64,000 bases of DNA from Litchfieldella anticariensis FP35 = DSM 16096 (GTDB lineage: Bacteria > Pseudomonadota > Gammaproteobacteria > Pseudomonadales > Halomonadaceae). The notes beneath the pieces were generated by a model. That model ran no database searches. It was not told where the DNA came from and saw only the letters and a list, made by a program, of their open reading frames with translations. The stretch is from contig NZ_KE332392.1 in assembly GCF_000409775.1 (NCBI RefSeq), positions 350,459 to 414,458 on the forward strand. Direction: 5' to 3'. Positions 45,762 through 53,400 of this stretch are shown here, one piece after another. Position 1 is the first letter of the stretch. Every line of letters starts with the position of its first letter. Both the position numbers and the translations under genes were made by a program.

Positions 45762-46799
45762 ATGAAATCGTCTATTGTGACTGGCTCTCTGCTGGTATTT
45801 GGCCTTGCGCTGGCCGATGTCGGCGTCGCTGACAGTGTGATGGAGGAGCGCTTTCGCGAGGAGGGACGCCAGCTCGATCTGACCGGCTTCCTGCAGCCGG
45901 AGAACGATGCCCGTAGTCGTAGTTTCCTCTATGGTGCCCCCCATGAGCATGATTTTACAGTGACAGAAGCAGGCACCTATCTATTCGAGAGTCGCGTGCC
46001 TGGTGGGAATTCCGAGGACTATCGGGTGGCGGCGGAACTACTGGATGACCAGGGGCAGGTGATCGCCCGTGGCGAAGCCCTGGGGCAAAATGGTGGCCTG
46101 GCGATGCGCCAGCAACTGCAGCCAGGTGACTATGTGCTGCGTGTAGAAGGGCGTCAGTTTGGTACCCGTAGCAAGCCTGGCACCAGCTTCTATATTACGG
46201 TGTCGGGGCTGGATGCTCAGGGACGTCGTTTGGAGGATAGCATCAGCGAAGGTCAAGGGCTGGTCTTTACCGGCAGTGACCGTGAAGGTCGCCGCAGCGT
46301 CTTCGTGCGTGATCGCGACACTGTGGCGACCATAGCGGCCCCAGCGGCCGAGGTGTCGAGCGACAATCAAGGCGACACAGCATCGGATGTTGCGCCGTCA
46401 ACTGCCGATTCTCAGATGTCAGCCAGTGAAGCACCAACCGGGCAGGCCGCTGACAGGGCGGCACCCGAGAGTTTCGAGACCATCGTCACCGATGTGAAGA
46501 TCCGCGCGCGTGGTGAAGTCCTGACCTTCGATGTGGTGGAAGCCGGTACCATCGCCATCACCACGGCCACCTATCCGACGGGGTATGAGGACACCTATCG
46601 GATCGAGCTAGAAGTGCTGGACGAGAGCGGAAGCGTGGTCGCCGAAGACGCCGGTGAAGGCTTCAATGGCAATGTCGATCTGCGTACCCAGCTTTCGCCC
46701 GGACGCTACCGTATCCGAGTCAATGGTCAGCAGTTCGGTTCGGCAATGAGCGGCGTCAATAACTATGAACTCAAGGTGGTTCAGACGGACCGTCAATGA
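45762..46799 (+). CDS. Secreted protein with two homologous beta-rich repeats, function unknown
   Basis: The 345-residue product has a signal peptide (MKSSIVTGSLLVFGLALADV, probable cut after GVA). Two similar segments (about 66-150 and 261-343) each follow the plan tolerate/fibre: YLFESR...DYRVAAELLDDQGQVIARGE...LQPGDYVLRVEGRQFGT and TIAITT...TYRIELEVLDESGSVVAED...LSPGRYRIRVNGQQFGS. They resemble bacterial pre-peptidase C-terminal (PPC) beta domains. The linker is Ser/Ala/Asp-rich. No protease domain is present. The role is unknown; it is likely periplasmic or surface-exposed. It has its own terminator. Confidence 0.78.
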   Translation: MKSSIVTGSLLVFGLALADVGVADSVMEERFREEGRQLDLTGFLQPENDARSRSFLYGAPHEHDFTVTEAGTYLFESRVPGGNSEDYRVAAELLDDQGQVIARGEALGQNGGLAMRQQLQPGDYVLRVEGRQFGTRSKPGTSFYITVSGLDAQGRRLEDSISEGQGLVFTGSDREGRRSVFVRDRDTVATIAAPAAEVSSDNQGDTASDVAPSTADSQMSASEAPTGQAADRAAPESFETIVTDVKIRARGEVLTFDVVEAGTIAITTATYPTGYEDTYRIELEVLDESGSVVAEDAGEGFNGNVDLRTQLSPGRYRIRVNGQQFGSAMSGVNNYELKVVQTDRQ

Positions 46800-46840
46800 G
46801 TGTCATGTCACTGGCTGCTTAGAAGTCGAGCCAGGTAAAG

Positions 46841-46868
46841 GAGGGGCCGCGTTAGCGGCCCCTCTTCT
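46841..46868 (+). terminator. Rho-independent terminator of the secreted repeat protein gene
   Basis: GAGGGGCCGC pairs with GCGGCCCCTC around GTTA and is followed by TTCTATT. It also faces the convergent small gene at 46915. Confidence 0.88.
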
Positions 46869-46914
46869 ATTAGGCAGCCAAAAAATCAGCTGCATGTTTC
46901 GACGAACCAGAGAC

Positions 46915-47139
46915 TCAGGTGCTCGCATCTTCTTCTTCGAGCATCATGTGAATCAACTCTTGCAGTTCTTGCACCTGCGTTTCGAGTGCTTCGACACGGG
47001 ATTGGCTGGCAGCGGTTTCTTCCGCCTTCTGGTTGATTTGTTCCATATGCTTTTCGATCGCTTCGGAATCCATGGCAAAAGCTGAGCTTGCCATTAGAAG
47101 TGATGCAAGAACGGATGTGGTAAGTAGCGTGATCTTCAT
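46915..47139 (-). CDS. Small exported coiled-coil protein, unknown
   Basis: The 74-residue product starts MKITLLTTSVLASLLMASSA with a likely cut after AFA, then a predicted coiled coil (MEQINQKAEETAASQSRVEA and the following leucine-repeat ELIHMM). It has no lipobox cysteine. GAGGTG precedes ATG 47139-47137. Lpp- or YbgF-like lengths and coiled-coil character suggest a periplasmic structural or oligomerising role, but no family is recognised. Confidence 0.7.
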   Translation of the reverse strand: MKITLLTTSVLASLLMASSAFAMDSEAIEKHMEQINQKAEETAASQSRVEALETQVQELQELIHMMLEEEDAST

Positions 47140-47284
47140 GGGACACCTCGACTCATCAGTCAATCAGTTATGCTTTCCATTACGACACCCGTTGTATCGT
47201 CTGCCGTCACTCAGAATGGTGGTGGCATGTTGATCGGAAGGTGTCGTTGTTTTGTAGAATCGGCATGGCATAACTTACAGTCTT

Positions 47285-47441
47285 GGCGCTAGGCGCCTGG
47301 AAGAAGGAAGAGTCGCTTCGCGACTGAAGATGGAAGAGCGGCGCTGCACGCCTGGAAGGTTGAAGAATGAAGAACGGCGCTGCGCGCCTGGAAGGCTGAA
47401 GATGGAAGAATGCTGCTTCGCAGCTTGAAGAAAGAAGATAA
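47285..47441. repeat. Covarying 13-nt hairpin repeat cluster 2
   Basis: Five hairpins follow one another. They are GGCGCTAGGCGCC (47285), GTCGCTTCGCGAC (47312), GGCGCTGCACGCC (47340), GGCGCTGCGCGCC (47376) and GCTGCTTCGCAGC (47412). All are 13 bases long with a TNC or similar loop, and are separated by GAAGA/GGAAG spacers. The IS256 element is inserted at its right end. Confidence 0.88.
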
Positions 47442-48767
47442 GAGGCTGTAAACCACATTGTGTAACTGCCCACGAATGAGTAGCCTTTTCAAAAGGATAC
47501 CATCGTGGGTAAACAATTGGACCAAGAAAAACTCAACGCCCTGGCCGCGGAACTGGCCAAAGACATCAAGTCCGAAAAAGACCTCGGAGCCCTTACACAG
47601 CAACTGGTCAAGCTCACCGTCGAGACGGCCCTCAATGCCGAACTGGACGAGCACCTTGGCTACGAAAAGCATGCCCCGGAAGGCCGGGGGACGGGCAACA
47701 GCCGCAACGGCTATTCTTCCAAGCGCCTGAAAGGGCAGCACGGAGACGTGTCGATCCAGGCGCCTCGGGATCGGGACGGCTCTTTCGAGCCCCAGTTCGT
47801 GCGTAAGGGCCAGTCCCGGCTGACTCAGATGGACGATCAGATCCTGGCCCTGTACGCCAAGGGCTTGAGCACTCGGGACATTGTGGATGCTTTCAAGGAG
47901 ATGTACGACGCCGACATCTCCGCCACGCTCGTGTCCAAGGTTACCGAACGCGTGATCGAGCAGGTCCACGAGTGGCAGAACCGCCCGCTGGATCCGATCT
48001 ATCCCATTGTCTATCTGGACTGCATTGTCCTGAAAATCCGCGAGAACAAGCAGGTGATCAACAAGTCACTATATCTGGCATTGGGCATTAACATGGAGGG
48101 CCAGAAGGAACTGCTGGGGCTGTGGCTTGCCGAGACCGAAGGCGCGAAGTTCTGGCTGTCGGTACTGACCGAACTGAAGAACCGTGGCCTGGAGGATATC
48201 CTGATCGCCTGTGTGGATGGTCTCAAAGGCTTCCCAGACGCCATCCAGGCCGAATACCCCCAGACCAAGGTCCAGCTGTGCATCGTGCACATGGTCCGCA
48301 ATTGCGTCGGGTATGTGTCCTGGAAGGACTACAAGGCGGTCACGAAGGATCTGAAGCAGATCTATCAGTCAGCCACCGAGCACGAGGCCGGACAGGCGCT
48401 GGAGGTCTTCGCCGAACGCTGGGATGGCCAGTACCCGCAGATTGCCAAATCCTGGTACAACCACTGGGATAATCTGATTACCTTGTTTGGCTACCCGCCA
48501 GCCATTCGAAAGGTGATCTACACCACCAATGCTATTGAGTCGCTCAACAGCGTCATCCGCAAAGCGACCAAGCGCCGGAAGCTGTTTCCTAATGATGAGT
48601 CGGCTCTGAAGGTGGCGTTCCTGGCCATCCAGCAGGCCTCGAAGAAATGGACCATGCCGATCCGAGATTGGAAGCCGGCGCTGAACCGCTTTATTATCGA
48701 ATTCGGTGACCGCCTGGACGGTCACCTGTAATGGGGTGGGCAGTTACACAGATTTATTTACAGGCTC
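47442..48767 (+). mobile_element. IS256-family insertion sequence, complete, with 8-bp target duplication
   Basis: The 1326-bp element carries 32-bp imperfect terminal inverted repeats (47442-47473 and 48736-48767), identical at 26 of 32 positions including the terminal GAG and the inner GTGTAACTGCCCAC. It is flanked by direct GAAGATAA repeats at 47434-47441 and 48768-48775, the 8-bp duplication typical of the family. One intact transposase gene fills it. The perfect duplication suggests a recent insertion. Confidence 0.95.
47505..48731 (+). CDS. IS256-family transposase
   Basis: This DDE transposase of 408 residues is intact. It shows the family region ELDEHLGYEKHAPEG and GNSRNGYSSKRLK. Catalytic aspartates lie in VYLDCIVLKIREN and ACVDGLKGFPDAI, and the glutamate in YTTNAIESLNSVIRK. 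The start is GTG 47505 with AAGGAT upstream. It is expected to move the element by a copy-out mechanism through a circular intermediate. Confidence 0.97.
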   Translation: MGKQLDQEKLNALAAELAKDIKSEKDLGALTQQLVKLTVETALNAELDEHLGYEKHAPEGRGTGNSRNGYSSKRLKGQHGDVSIQAPRDRDGSFEPQFVRKGQSRLTQMDDQILALYAKGLSTRDIVDAFKEMYDADISATLVSKVTERVIEQVHEWQNRPLDPIYPIVYLDCIVLKIRENKQVINKSLYLALGINMEGQKELLGLWLAETEGAKFWLSVLTELKNRGLEDILIACVDGLKGFPDAIQAEYPQTKVQLCIVHMVRNCVGYVSWKDYKAVTKDLKQIYQSATEHEAGQALEVFAERWDGQYPQIAKSWYNHWDNLITLFGYPPAIRKVIYTTNAIESLNSVIRKATKRRKLFPNDESALKVAFLAIQQASKKWTMPIRDWKPALNRFIIEFGDRLDGHL

Positions 48768-48790
48768 GAAGATAAAAGCCAGACACTGCC

Positions 48791-48832
48791 TTCCCACTTC
48801 CCACTTCCCACTTCCCACTTCCCACTTCCCGC
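48791..48832. repeat. Heptamer array TTCCCAC, right of the IS element
   Basis: Five perfect TTCCCAC units and one TTCCCGC follow the IS target duplication by 15 bases. Read on the other strand (GTGGGAA) they match the GAAG-TGGGAAG spacers of the hairpin clusters. Before the IS insertion, this array and cluster 2 formed one inverted composite. The rest of the 348-bp gap up to 49124 contains the element at 49001. Confidence 0.9.
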
Positions 48833-49000
48833 CTTTATCGTTGAAACCTCATCTACCACTTTTCTGGCCGCCTGCTATTCTCAACACTAGGCAAGTTGAA
48901 CGGTCATTCAATTGTCATCTCCCGGTCATTCCCAAGCGCTACTGTCGCGTCGGATGTCGATCAGGAAATGAATGGTCGGCACAACAACAATCCGATGACG

Positions 49001-49091
49001 CTGAATAAATCGATGTGCGGTTCAAGCGCTTGCTAAATGGGTAGTGAGCACCGCGTAACGCAGTGAAGTTATTGCGAAGGCATTTATTCAG
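49001..49091. repeat. 91-bp element with inverted CTGAATAAAT ends, copy 2
   Basis: CTGAATAAAT at 49001-49010 and ATTTATTCAG at 49082-49091 bound an interior that, read in reverse complement, aligns with the copy at 6114 (CTGCGTTACGCGG against CTGCGTTGCGG). It ends 32 bases before the solute-binding protein start, so it may overlap its promoter. Confidence 0.7.
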
Positions 49092-49123
49092 CATTTCCTC
49101 ACCTAGGCAGGGAGAGAACTCAA

Positions 49124-50236
49124 ATGTCGATCACGCGTCGCCGTTTTCTTCAGGGCACACTGGCCGCTGGAGCGGCTGCTTCAGTGCCGTTCTATATCAA
49201 CAAGGCACTGGCTCAGGAGCAGACCCTGCGCATTTATGCTTGGGCCGGGTACTTCTCCGACGAGATGCTTGCCGATTTCACCGACAAGACTGGCATTCGT
49301 GCCACCTTTACCCCCTACGGTACCAACGACGAGTTGATGAACTCCCTGCGTGCCACCGATGGCAGCGGTTTCGACGTCATCATGCCGACCGTCGACCGCG
49401 TGCCGGGCTATCTGGATTTCGACCTGGTGCAGCCGCTGGATGAGTCACGCATCAACTGGAACGGCGCGCTGGAAAGTTCCATTGCCGGCTCTGAAGTGGG
49501 TGGCGTGGTCGATGGCAAGCGCTACTTCGCGCCCAGCGACTGGGGTACCGAGGCGATTACCTACAACCGCCGCTTTACCAACCTTGACCGTTCGACGCTG
49601 AGCTATGCCGACTTGTGGAACCCGGATCATGGCCAAGGGGTGACGGTGCGTGGCCATTCGGCCTTGGTCGGTATCGGGCTGTGGCTCGAACGCGAAGGGC
49701 GCTTGCCACATCCACTGCTGGATTCCTACAAGAATGAAGAGGCCATGCGCGCCAACTTCGATGTGATCCTCGAAGAAGCGATCAAGCACAAGAACATGCT
49801 GGTGCAGTTCTGGGATACCGAGAACGAGGCCCAGGCCGCTTTCCGCACCAATGGCGCCATCATCGGCCAGACATGGGACAGCACCGCTTTCCGCCTGCAA
49901 CAGGAAGGTGAGGACATCGCCTATGCGGCGCCGCGCGAAGGGGCGCTGGCGTGGATGGAAGGTTTCGTGATTCCCAAGAATGCCCAGAACCCGGATGCCG
50001 TCTACGAACTGATCAATTGGTACTACACACCGGAAGCCGGCGCCATGTTCGTCGCTGCCACCGGCTACAACTCCACCGCCAAGGGCGCCGAGGCGCTGTT
50101 GCCGGAAGCGTCTCGCAAGTTCTTCCAGGAATCCTACACCGAGGACGATCTGGCTAACCTGTGGTGGTGGCCGATCCAGGAGCCATGGTACGTGGCATTG
50201 CGCAACGAATATCAGGATCGGTATTTGTCGGCGTGA
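49124..50236 (+). CDS. Polyamine-type ABC transporter substrate-binding protein
   Basis: The 370-residue periplasmic protein starts with a Tat-type signal (ITRRRFLQGTLAAGAAAS). It continues with RIYAWAGYFSDEMLADF, VIMPTVDRVPGYLDFD and the aromatic ligand-site residues characteristic of PotD/PotF-like proteins (spermidine, putrescine or similar cations). The precise ligand is not determinable. It is the first gene of a binding protein-ATPase-permease-permease operon. A ribosome site (GGGAGAG) precedes ATG 49124. It is followed by a repeat-filled 252-bp gap. Confidence 0.88.
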   Translation: MSITRRRFLQGTLAAGAAASVPFYINKALAQEQTLRIYAWAGYFSDEMLADFTDKTGIRATFTPYGTNDELMNSLRATDGSGFDVIMPTVDRVPGYLDFDLVQPLDESRINWNGALESSIAGSEVGGVVDGKRYFAPSDWGTEAITYNRRFTNLDRSTLSYADLWNPDHGQGVTVRGHSALVGIGLWLEREGRLPHPLLDSYKNEEAMRANFDVILEEAIKHKNMLVQFWDTENEAQAAFRTNGAIIGQTWDSTAFRLQQEGEDIAYAAPREGALAWMEGFVIPKNAQNPDAVYELINWYYTPEAGAMFVAATGYNSTAKGAEALLPEASRKFFQESYTEDDLANLWWWPIQEPWYVALRNEYQDRYLSA

Positions 50237-50256
50237 AAGCTGGAAGCTTGAAGAAC

Positions 50257-50290
50257 GGCGCTGCGCGCCTGGAAGACGTCGCTCCGCGAC
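50257..50290. repeat. Covarying 13-nt hairpin repeat cluster 3
   Basis: GGCGCTGCGCGCC (50257-50269) and GTCGCTCCGCGAC (50278-50290) lie 20 bases after the solute-binding protein stop, with GAAG spacers. Their outer three pairs differ but remain complementary. Confidence 0.8.
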
Positions 50291-50338
50291 TTGAAGAGGG
50301 AAGAAGAAAGACAACAGGCTGGGGTTGGCACGAACGAG

Positions 50339-50472
50339 GTGGGAGCGAAGCTTTGCTTCGCGATGACAGTGGCTTTGTTCCCCATGCCGGCCTGGCGGCC
50401 GGATCGCGCAGAAAATCTGCGCTCCCACAAGGTTGAACCAGGTGTTGGTGGGAGCGCAATTCATTGCGCGAT
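50339..50472. repeat. Three REP-like units inside the transporter operon
   Basis: Units at 50339-50364 and 50448-50472 read GTGGGAGCG...CGCGAT; the middle one (50403-50428) is inverted. Stems are GAAGC/GCTTC, GCAGA/TCTGC and GCAAT/ATTGC, each kept complementary. The last ends 17 bases before the ATPase ATG. They sit between the binding-protein gene and the rest of the operon, where hairpins can protect the upstream mRNA. Confidence 0.85.
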
Positions 50473-50488
50473 TGAATAAGAGGTTTCG

Positions 50489-51676
50489 ATGGACAGTAAC
50501 GTCAAACTGGATGAGGTGGTGATGCGCTTCGGCGACTTCACCGCCATCGAGCGTACGTCGCTCGAGATTGCGTCGGGGGAGTTCTTCAGCTTCCTGGGTC
50601 CTTCGGGGTGTGGTAAGACCACGATCCTCAACATGATCAGCGGTTTCCTCAGGCCCAGTGAAGGACAGGTATGGATCGGCGGCGAGCCGATGGCGGGGGT
50701 GCCGGTAAATCGCCGGCCGACGGCGATGATCTTCCAGAACCTGGCACTGTTCCCGTTGATGACAGTGTTCGAGAATATCGAGTTCGGTCTCGAGGTGCGC
50801 GGGGTCGACAAGCGCAAGCGCCGGGAGGTGTCCGAGCGCTTGCTTGCCTTGGTGGCATTGGAAGGCAGCGGGTCGAAACTCGTTACCGAGCTTTCCGGCG
50901 GTCAGAAGCAGCGTATTGCCATTGCTCGGGCCTTGGCAGTGGAGCCTCGGGTGCTGCTGCTCGACGAACCGCTGTCGGCGCTGGACTTGAAATTGCGCCA
51001 GCATATGCGCGCTGAACTCAAGGCGATTCAGCGCAAGACCGGCATCACCTTCATCTACATCACCCATGATCAGGGCGAGGCGTTGACTATGTCCGATCGG
51101 GTGGCGGTGATGTCGGCGGGGCGCATCCAACAGGTGGCCGATCCGATGACACTGTATCGCTCGCCACGCACCGGTTTCGTGGCGTCGTTCGTTGGTGAGA
51201 ACAATCGTCTCGAGGTCAAGGTGATCGACCGTGAGGGAGAGCGGGTGCGCTTGGATGGCGGCGCATTGGGTTCCTTGATGGGGCGGGCCGGTGATGATGT
51301 GGTACTCGCCAATGGCCAGGCGGCAGCGTTGTACATTCGCCCTGAGCATCTGCGGCCACTGGGTGACGGTGATAGTGGCCCGCGTCTGGAAACGACCATT
51401 GAAGCGGTACATTTCGAGGGCGCTTGGCTGATGCTGGAAACGCGCCTCGAGGCCAGTGGCGAGAAACTACGTGTTCAGCTTGGCAGTGAACTGGCCAAAC
51501 GTGCAGCGCAGGCCTTGGAACCAGGCCGGCAGATCGACTTTGGTTTCGACCCGGAAGAGGCTGTCGTACTGCCCGACGACGGTAGTCCCATGGTCGATGA
51601 GGCGACCGGTGAGGTGCTCGAGGTTGCTCCTGGTGGTAATGCCAAGGTGGGAGGGGAGCATGTTCCGTCAGCTTAG
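50489..51676 (+). CDS. ABC transporter ATP-binding protein, PotA-type
   Basis: The 395-residue ATPase energises the importer at the cytoplasmic face. It has Walker A (GPSGCGKTTIL), the signature LSGGQKQRIAIARAL, Walker B (VLLLDEPLSALDLKLR) and the H-loop (YITHDQGEAL). A C-terminal TOBE region runs from about residue 270. AAGAGG is six bases upstream of ATG 50489. It overlaps the first permease gene by 17 bases. Confidence 0.93.
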   Translation: MDSNVKLDEVVMRFGDFTAIERTSLEIASGEFFSFLGPSGCGKTTILNMISGFLRPSEGQVWIGGEPMAGVPVNRRPTAMIFQNLALFPLMTVFENIEFGLEVRGVDKRKRREVSERLLALVALEGSGSKLVTELSGGQKQRIAIARALAVEPRVLLLDEPLSALDLKLRQHMRAELKAIQRKTGITFIYITHDQGEALTMSDRVAVMSAGRIQQVADPMTLYRSPRTGFVASFVGENNRLEVKVIDREGERVRLDGGALGSLMGRAGDDVVLANGQAAALYIRPEHLRPLGDGDSGPRLETTIEAVHFEGAWLMLETRLEASGEKLRVQLGSELAKRAAQALEPGRQIDFGFDPEEAVVLPDDGSPMVDEATGEVLEVAPGGNAKVGGEHVPSA

Positions 51677-52547
51677 CGAGCGCTTCGGGCGTCCGGTAGC
51701 GATGGCCATCCTGACGCTACTGGGGATGTGGCTGATGGTGATGGTCACACTACCGCAACTGCAGATGATCGATTATTCCTTCCGTCCCAACCTGTTGCCG
51801 GCCCAGTTGGGTGGGCCAGAAGATGTCTGGACGCTGTCGAACTACGTCACGCTGTTCAATAACGAGATTCACCGCGCGATCTTTTTCAAGACGCTATGGT
51901 CGAGTGTGTTGGTCACGCTGCTGACATTGGTGGTCAGTTATCCGCTGGCGTATTACCTGGCCAAGGTGGCCACGCCGCGCCAGGCAGCGCTGTGCATTCT
52001 GCTGTTGATCATCCCATTCTGGATCAACGAGATCCTGCGTACTTATTCGTGGTTCATCATCCTGGCTTTCCGCGGTCCCTTGAACGAGATCCTGCTGGCG
52101 CTGGGGCTCATCGATCGGCCGATCCGCTTCTTGAGCGGTGACGGCGGAGTAATGGTAGGCATGGTCTATGCCTATATCCTGTTCATGGTGTTTCCGTTGT
52201 ACAACGCCATCGAAAGCCTCGATGACAATCAGATACGCGCAGCGCGCGACCTCGGTGCCGGCAATGTCCGCACCCACTGGCGTATCGTGATTCCGCATGC
52301 CAAACCGGGCATCGCCACAGGTTGCATCATGACCTTCATGCTGGCGGCGGGTAGCTATGCGGTGCCGGCGCTGCTGGGGTCGCCGGGCAGCCGCTGGTTC
52401 ACCCAGATCATCTACAACTGGTTCTTCGAAGGTGGCAACTGGAACCAGGGCGCGGCCTATGCCTTCCTATTGCTGGTGCTGTGCATCGGTTTCATGTCGC
52501 TGGTGATGAAGTTCTTCAAGGTTGGACTTGGCGATATCGCTAAGTAA
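51660..52547 (+). CDS. ABC transporter permease, PotB-type
   Basis: The 295-residue inner-membrane protein has six predicted helices and the ATPase-contact EAA loop (AARDLGAGNVRTHWRIVIPHA). It pairs with the following permease to form the channel. ATG 51660 with GGGAGGGGAGC upstream is chosen, overlapping the ATPase gene end. Confidence 0.92.
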   Translation: MFRQLSERFGRPVAMAILTLLGMWLMVMVTLPQLQMIDYSFRPNLLPAQLGGPEDVWTLSNYVTLFNNEIHRAIFFKTLWSSVLVTLLTLVVSYPLAYYLAKVATPRQAALCILLLIIPFWINEILRTYSWFIILAFRGPLNEILLALGLIDRPIRFLSGDGGVMVGMVYAYILFMVFPLYNAIESLDDNQIRAARDLGAGNVRTHWRIVIPHAKPGIATGCIMTFMLAAGSYAVPALLGSPGSRWFTQIIYNWFFEGGNWNQGAAYAFLLLVLCIGFMSLVMKFFKVGLGDIAK

Positions 52548-52557
52548 CGGGGGCCTA

Positions 52558-53400
52558 ATGAATTCGCAACGCTTGCTGGCCTTCGGCCTGCGCTTCTATA
52601 TCGCAGTATTTTTCCTGTATCTGTTCCTGCCGCTGCTCGTGATGGCGGCGGCGACCTTCAACGATAGCCGATTCCCTACCATTACCCCGTGGGACGGCAC
52701 CACGCTGCGCTGGTTTGGTGAGCTCGCGGCTGATAGCGGAATGTGGCAGGCGTTGTCCAACAGTCTGTTGGTGGCGGTTGGGGTGCTGTGCCTGGCAGTG
52801 CCTATCGGTATCGCCACTGCGCTGTTTCTGAATACCGTCTCGAGCCGTGCCAAGCCGTTCATCTATGCGTTGATCCTCTCGCCGTTGTTGACCCCGGGCG
52901 TGATCATCGGCATCTCGACGCTGATCTTCTGGCGTCAGTTTGGGGTCAGCGGTGGGATATTCTTGACCGTGCTGGGGCAGGCAACCTTCATCTCGGCCTA
53001 CGTAATGCTGATGGTGATGGCACGGCTGCAGCGCTTCGATCGCACGATGGAGCGCGCTGCGCTAGACCTCGGAGCCAGTCAATGGCAGATGTTTCGACGC
53101 ATTCTGCTGCCATACCTCAAACCGGCAATTCTCTCGGCAGCGGTAATCGCATTTCTGCAGTCCTTCGAGAACTACAACACCACCCTGTTCGTGGTCGGCT
53201 ACGATACCACCCTGACGGTGTATATCGCCTCCAAGGTGCGTACCGGCCTGACGCCAGCCGTCAACGCGTTGGGTTTGATCCTGATTCTGGTTACAGTGGT
53301 GCTGGCCATTGCCTATGAAGTGAAACGCCGGCGCGAGCAGGCCGCTGTGGCGCAGTCAGGCCAGGCCATGGTGCTTGCAGAGTCGCAAGAAAAAGCTTAG
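52558..53400 (+). CDS. ABC transporter permease, PotC-type
   Basis: The 280-residue permease has six predicted helices and the EAA-loop (RAALDLGASQWQMFRRILLPY), so it can couple to the ATPase. The final residues are Lys/Glu/Gln-rich. ATG 52558 lies ten bases after the previous stop. The end overlaps the stop of the convergent GGDEF-EAL gene by four bases. Confidence 0.92.
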   Translation: MNSQRLLAFGLRFYIAVFFLYLFLPLLVMAAATFNDSRFPTITPWDGTTLRWFGELAADSGMWQALSNSLLVAVGVLCLAVPIGIATALFLNTVSSRAKPFIYALILSPLLTPGVIIGISTLIFWRQFGVSGGIFLTVLGQATFISAYVMLMVMARLQRFDRTMERAALDLGASQWQMFRRILLPYLKPAILSAAVIAFLQSFENYNTTLFVVGYDTTLTVYIASKVRTGLTPAVNALGLILILVTVVLAIAYEVKRRREQAAVAQSGQAMVLAESQEKA

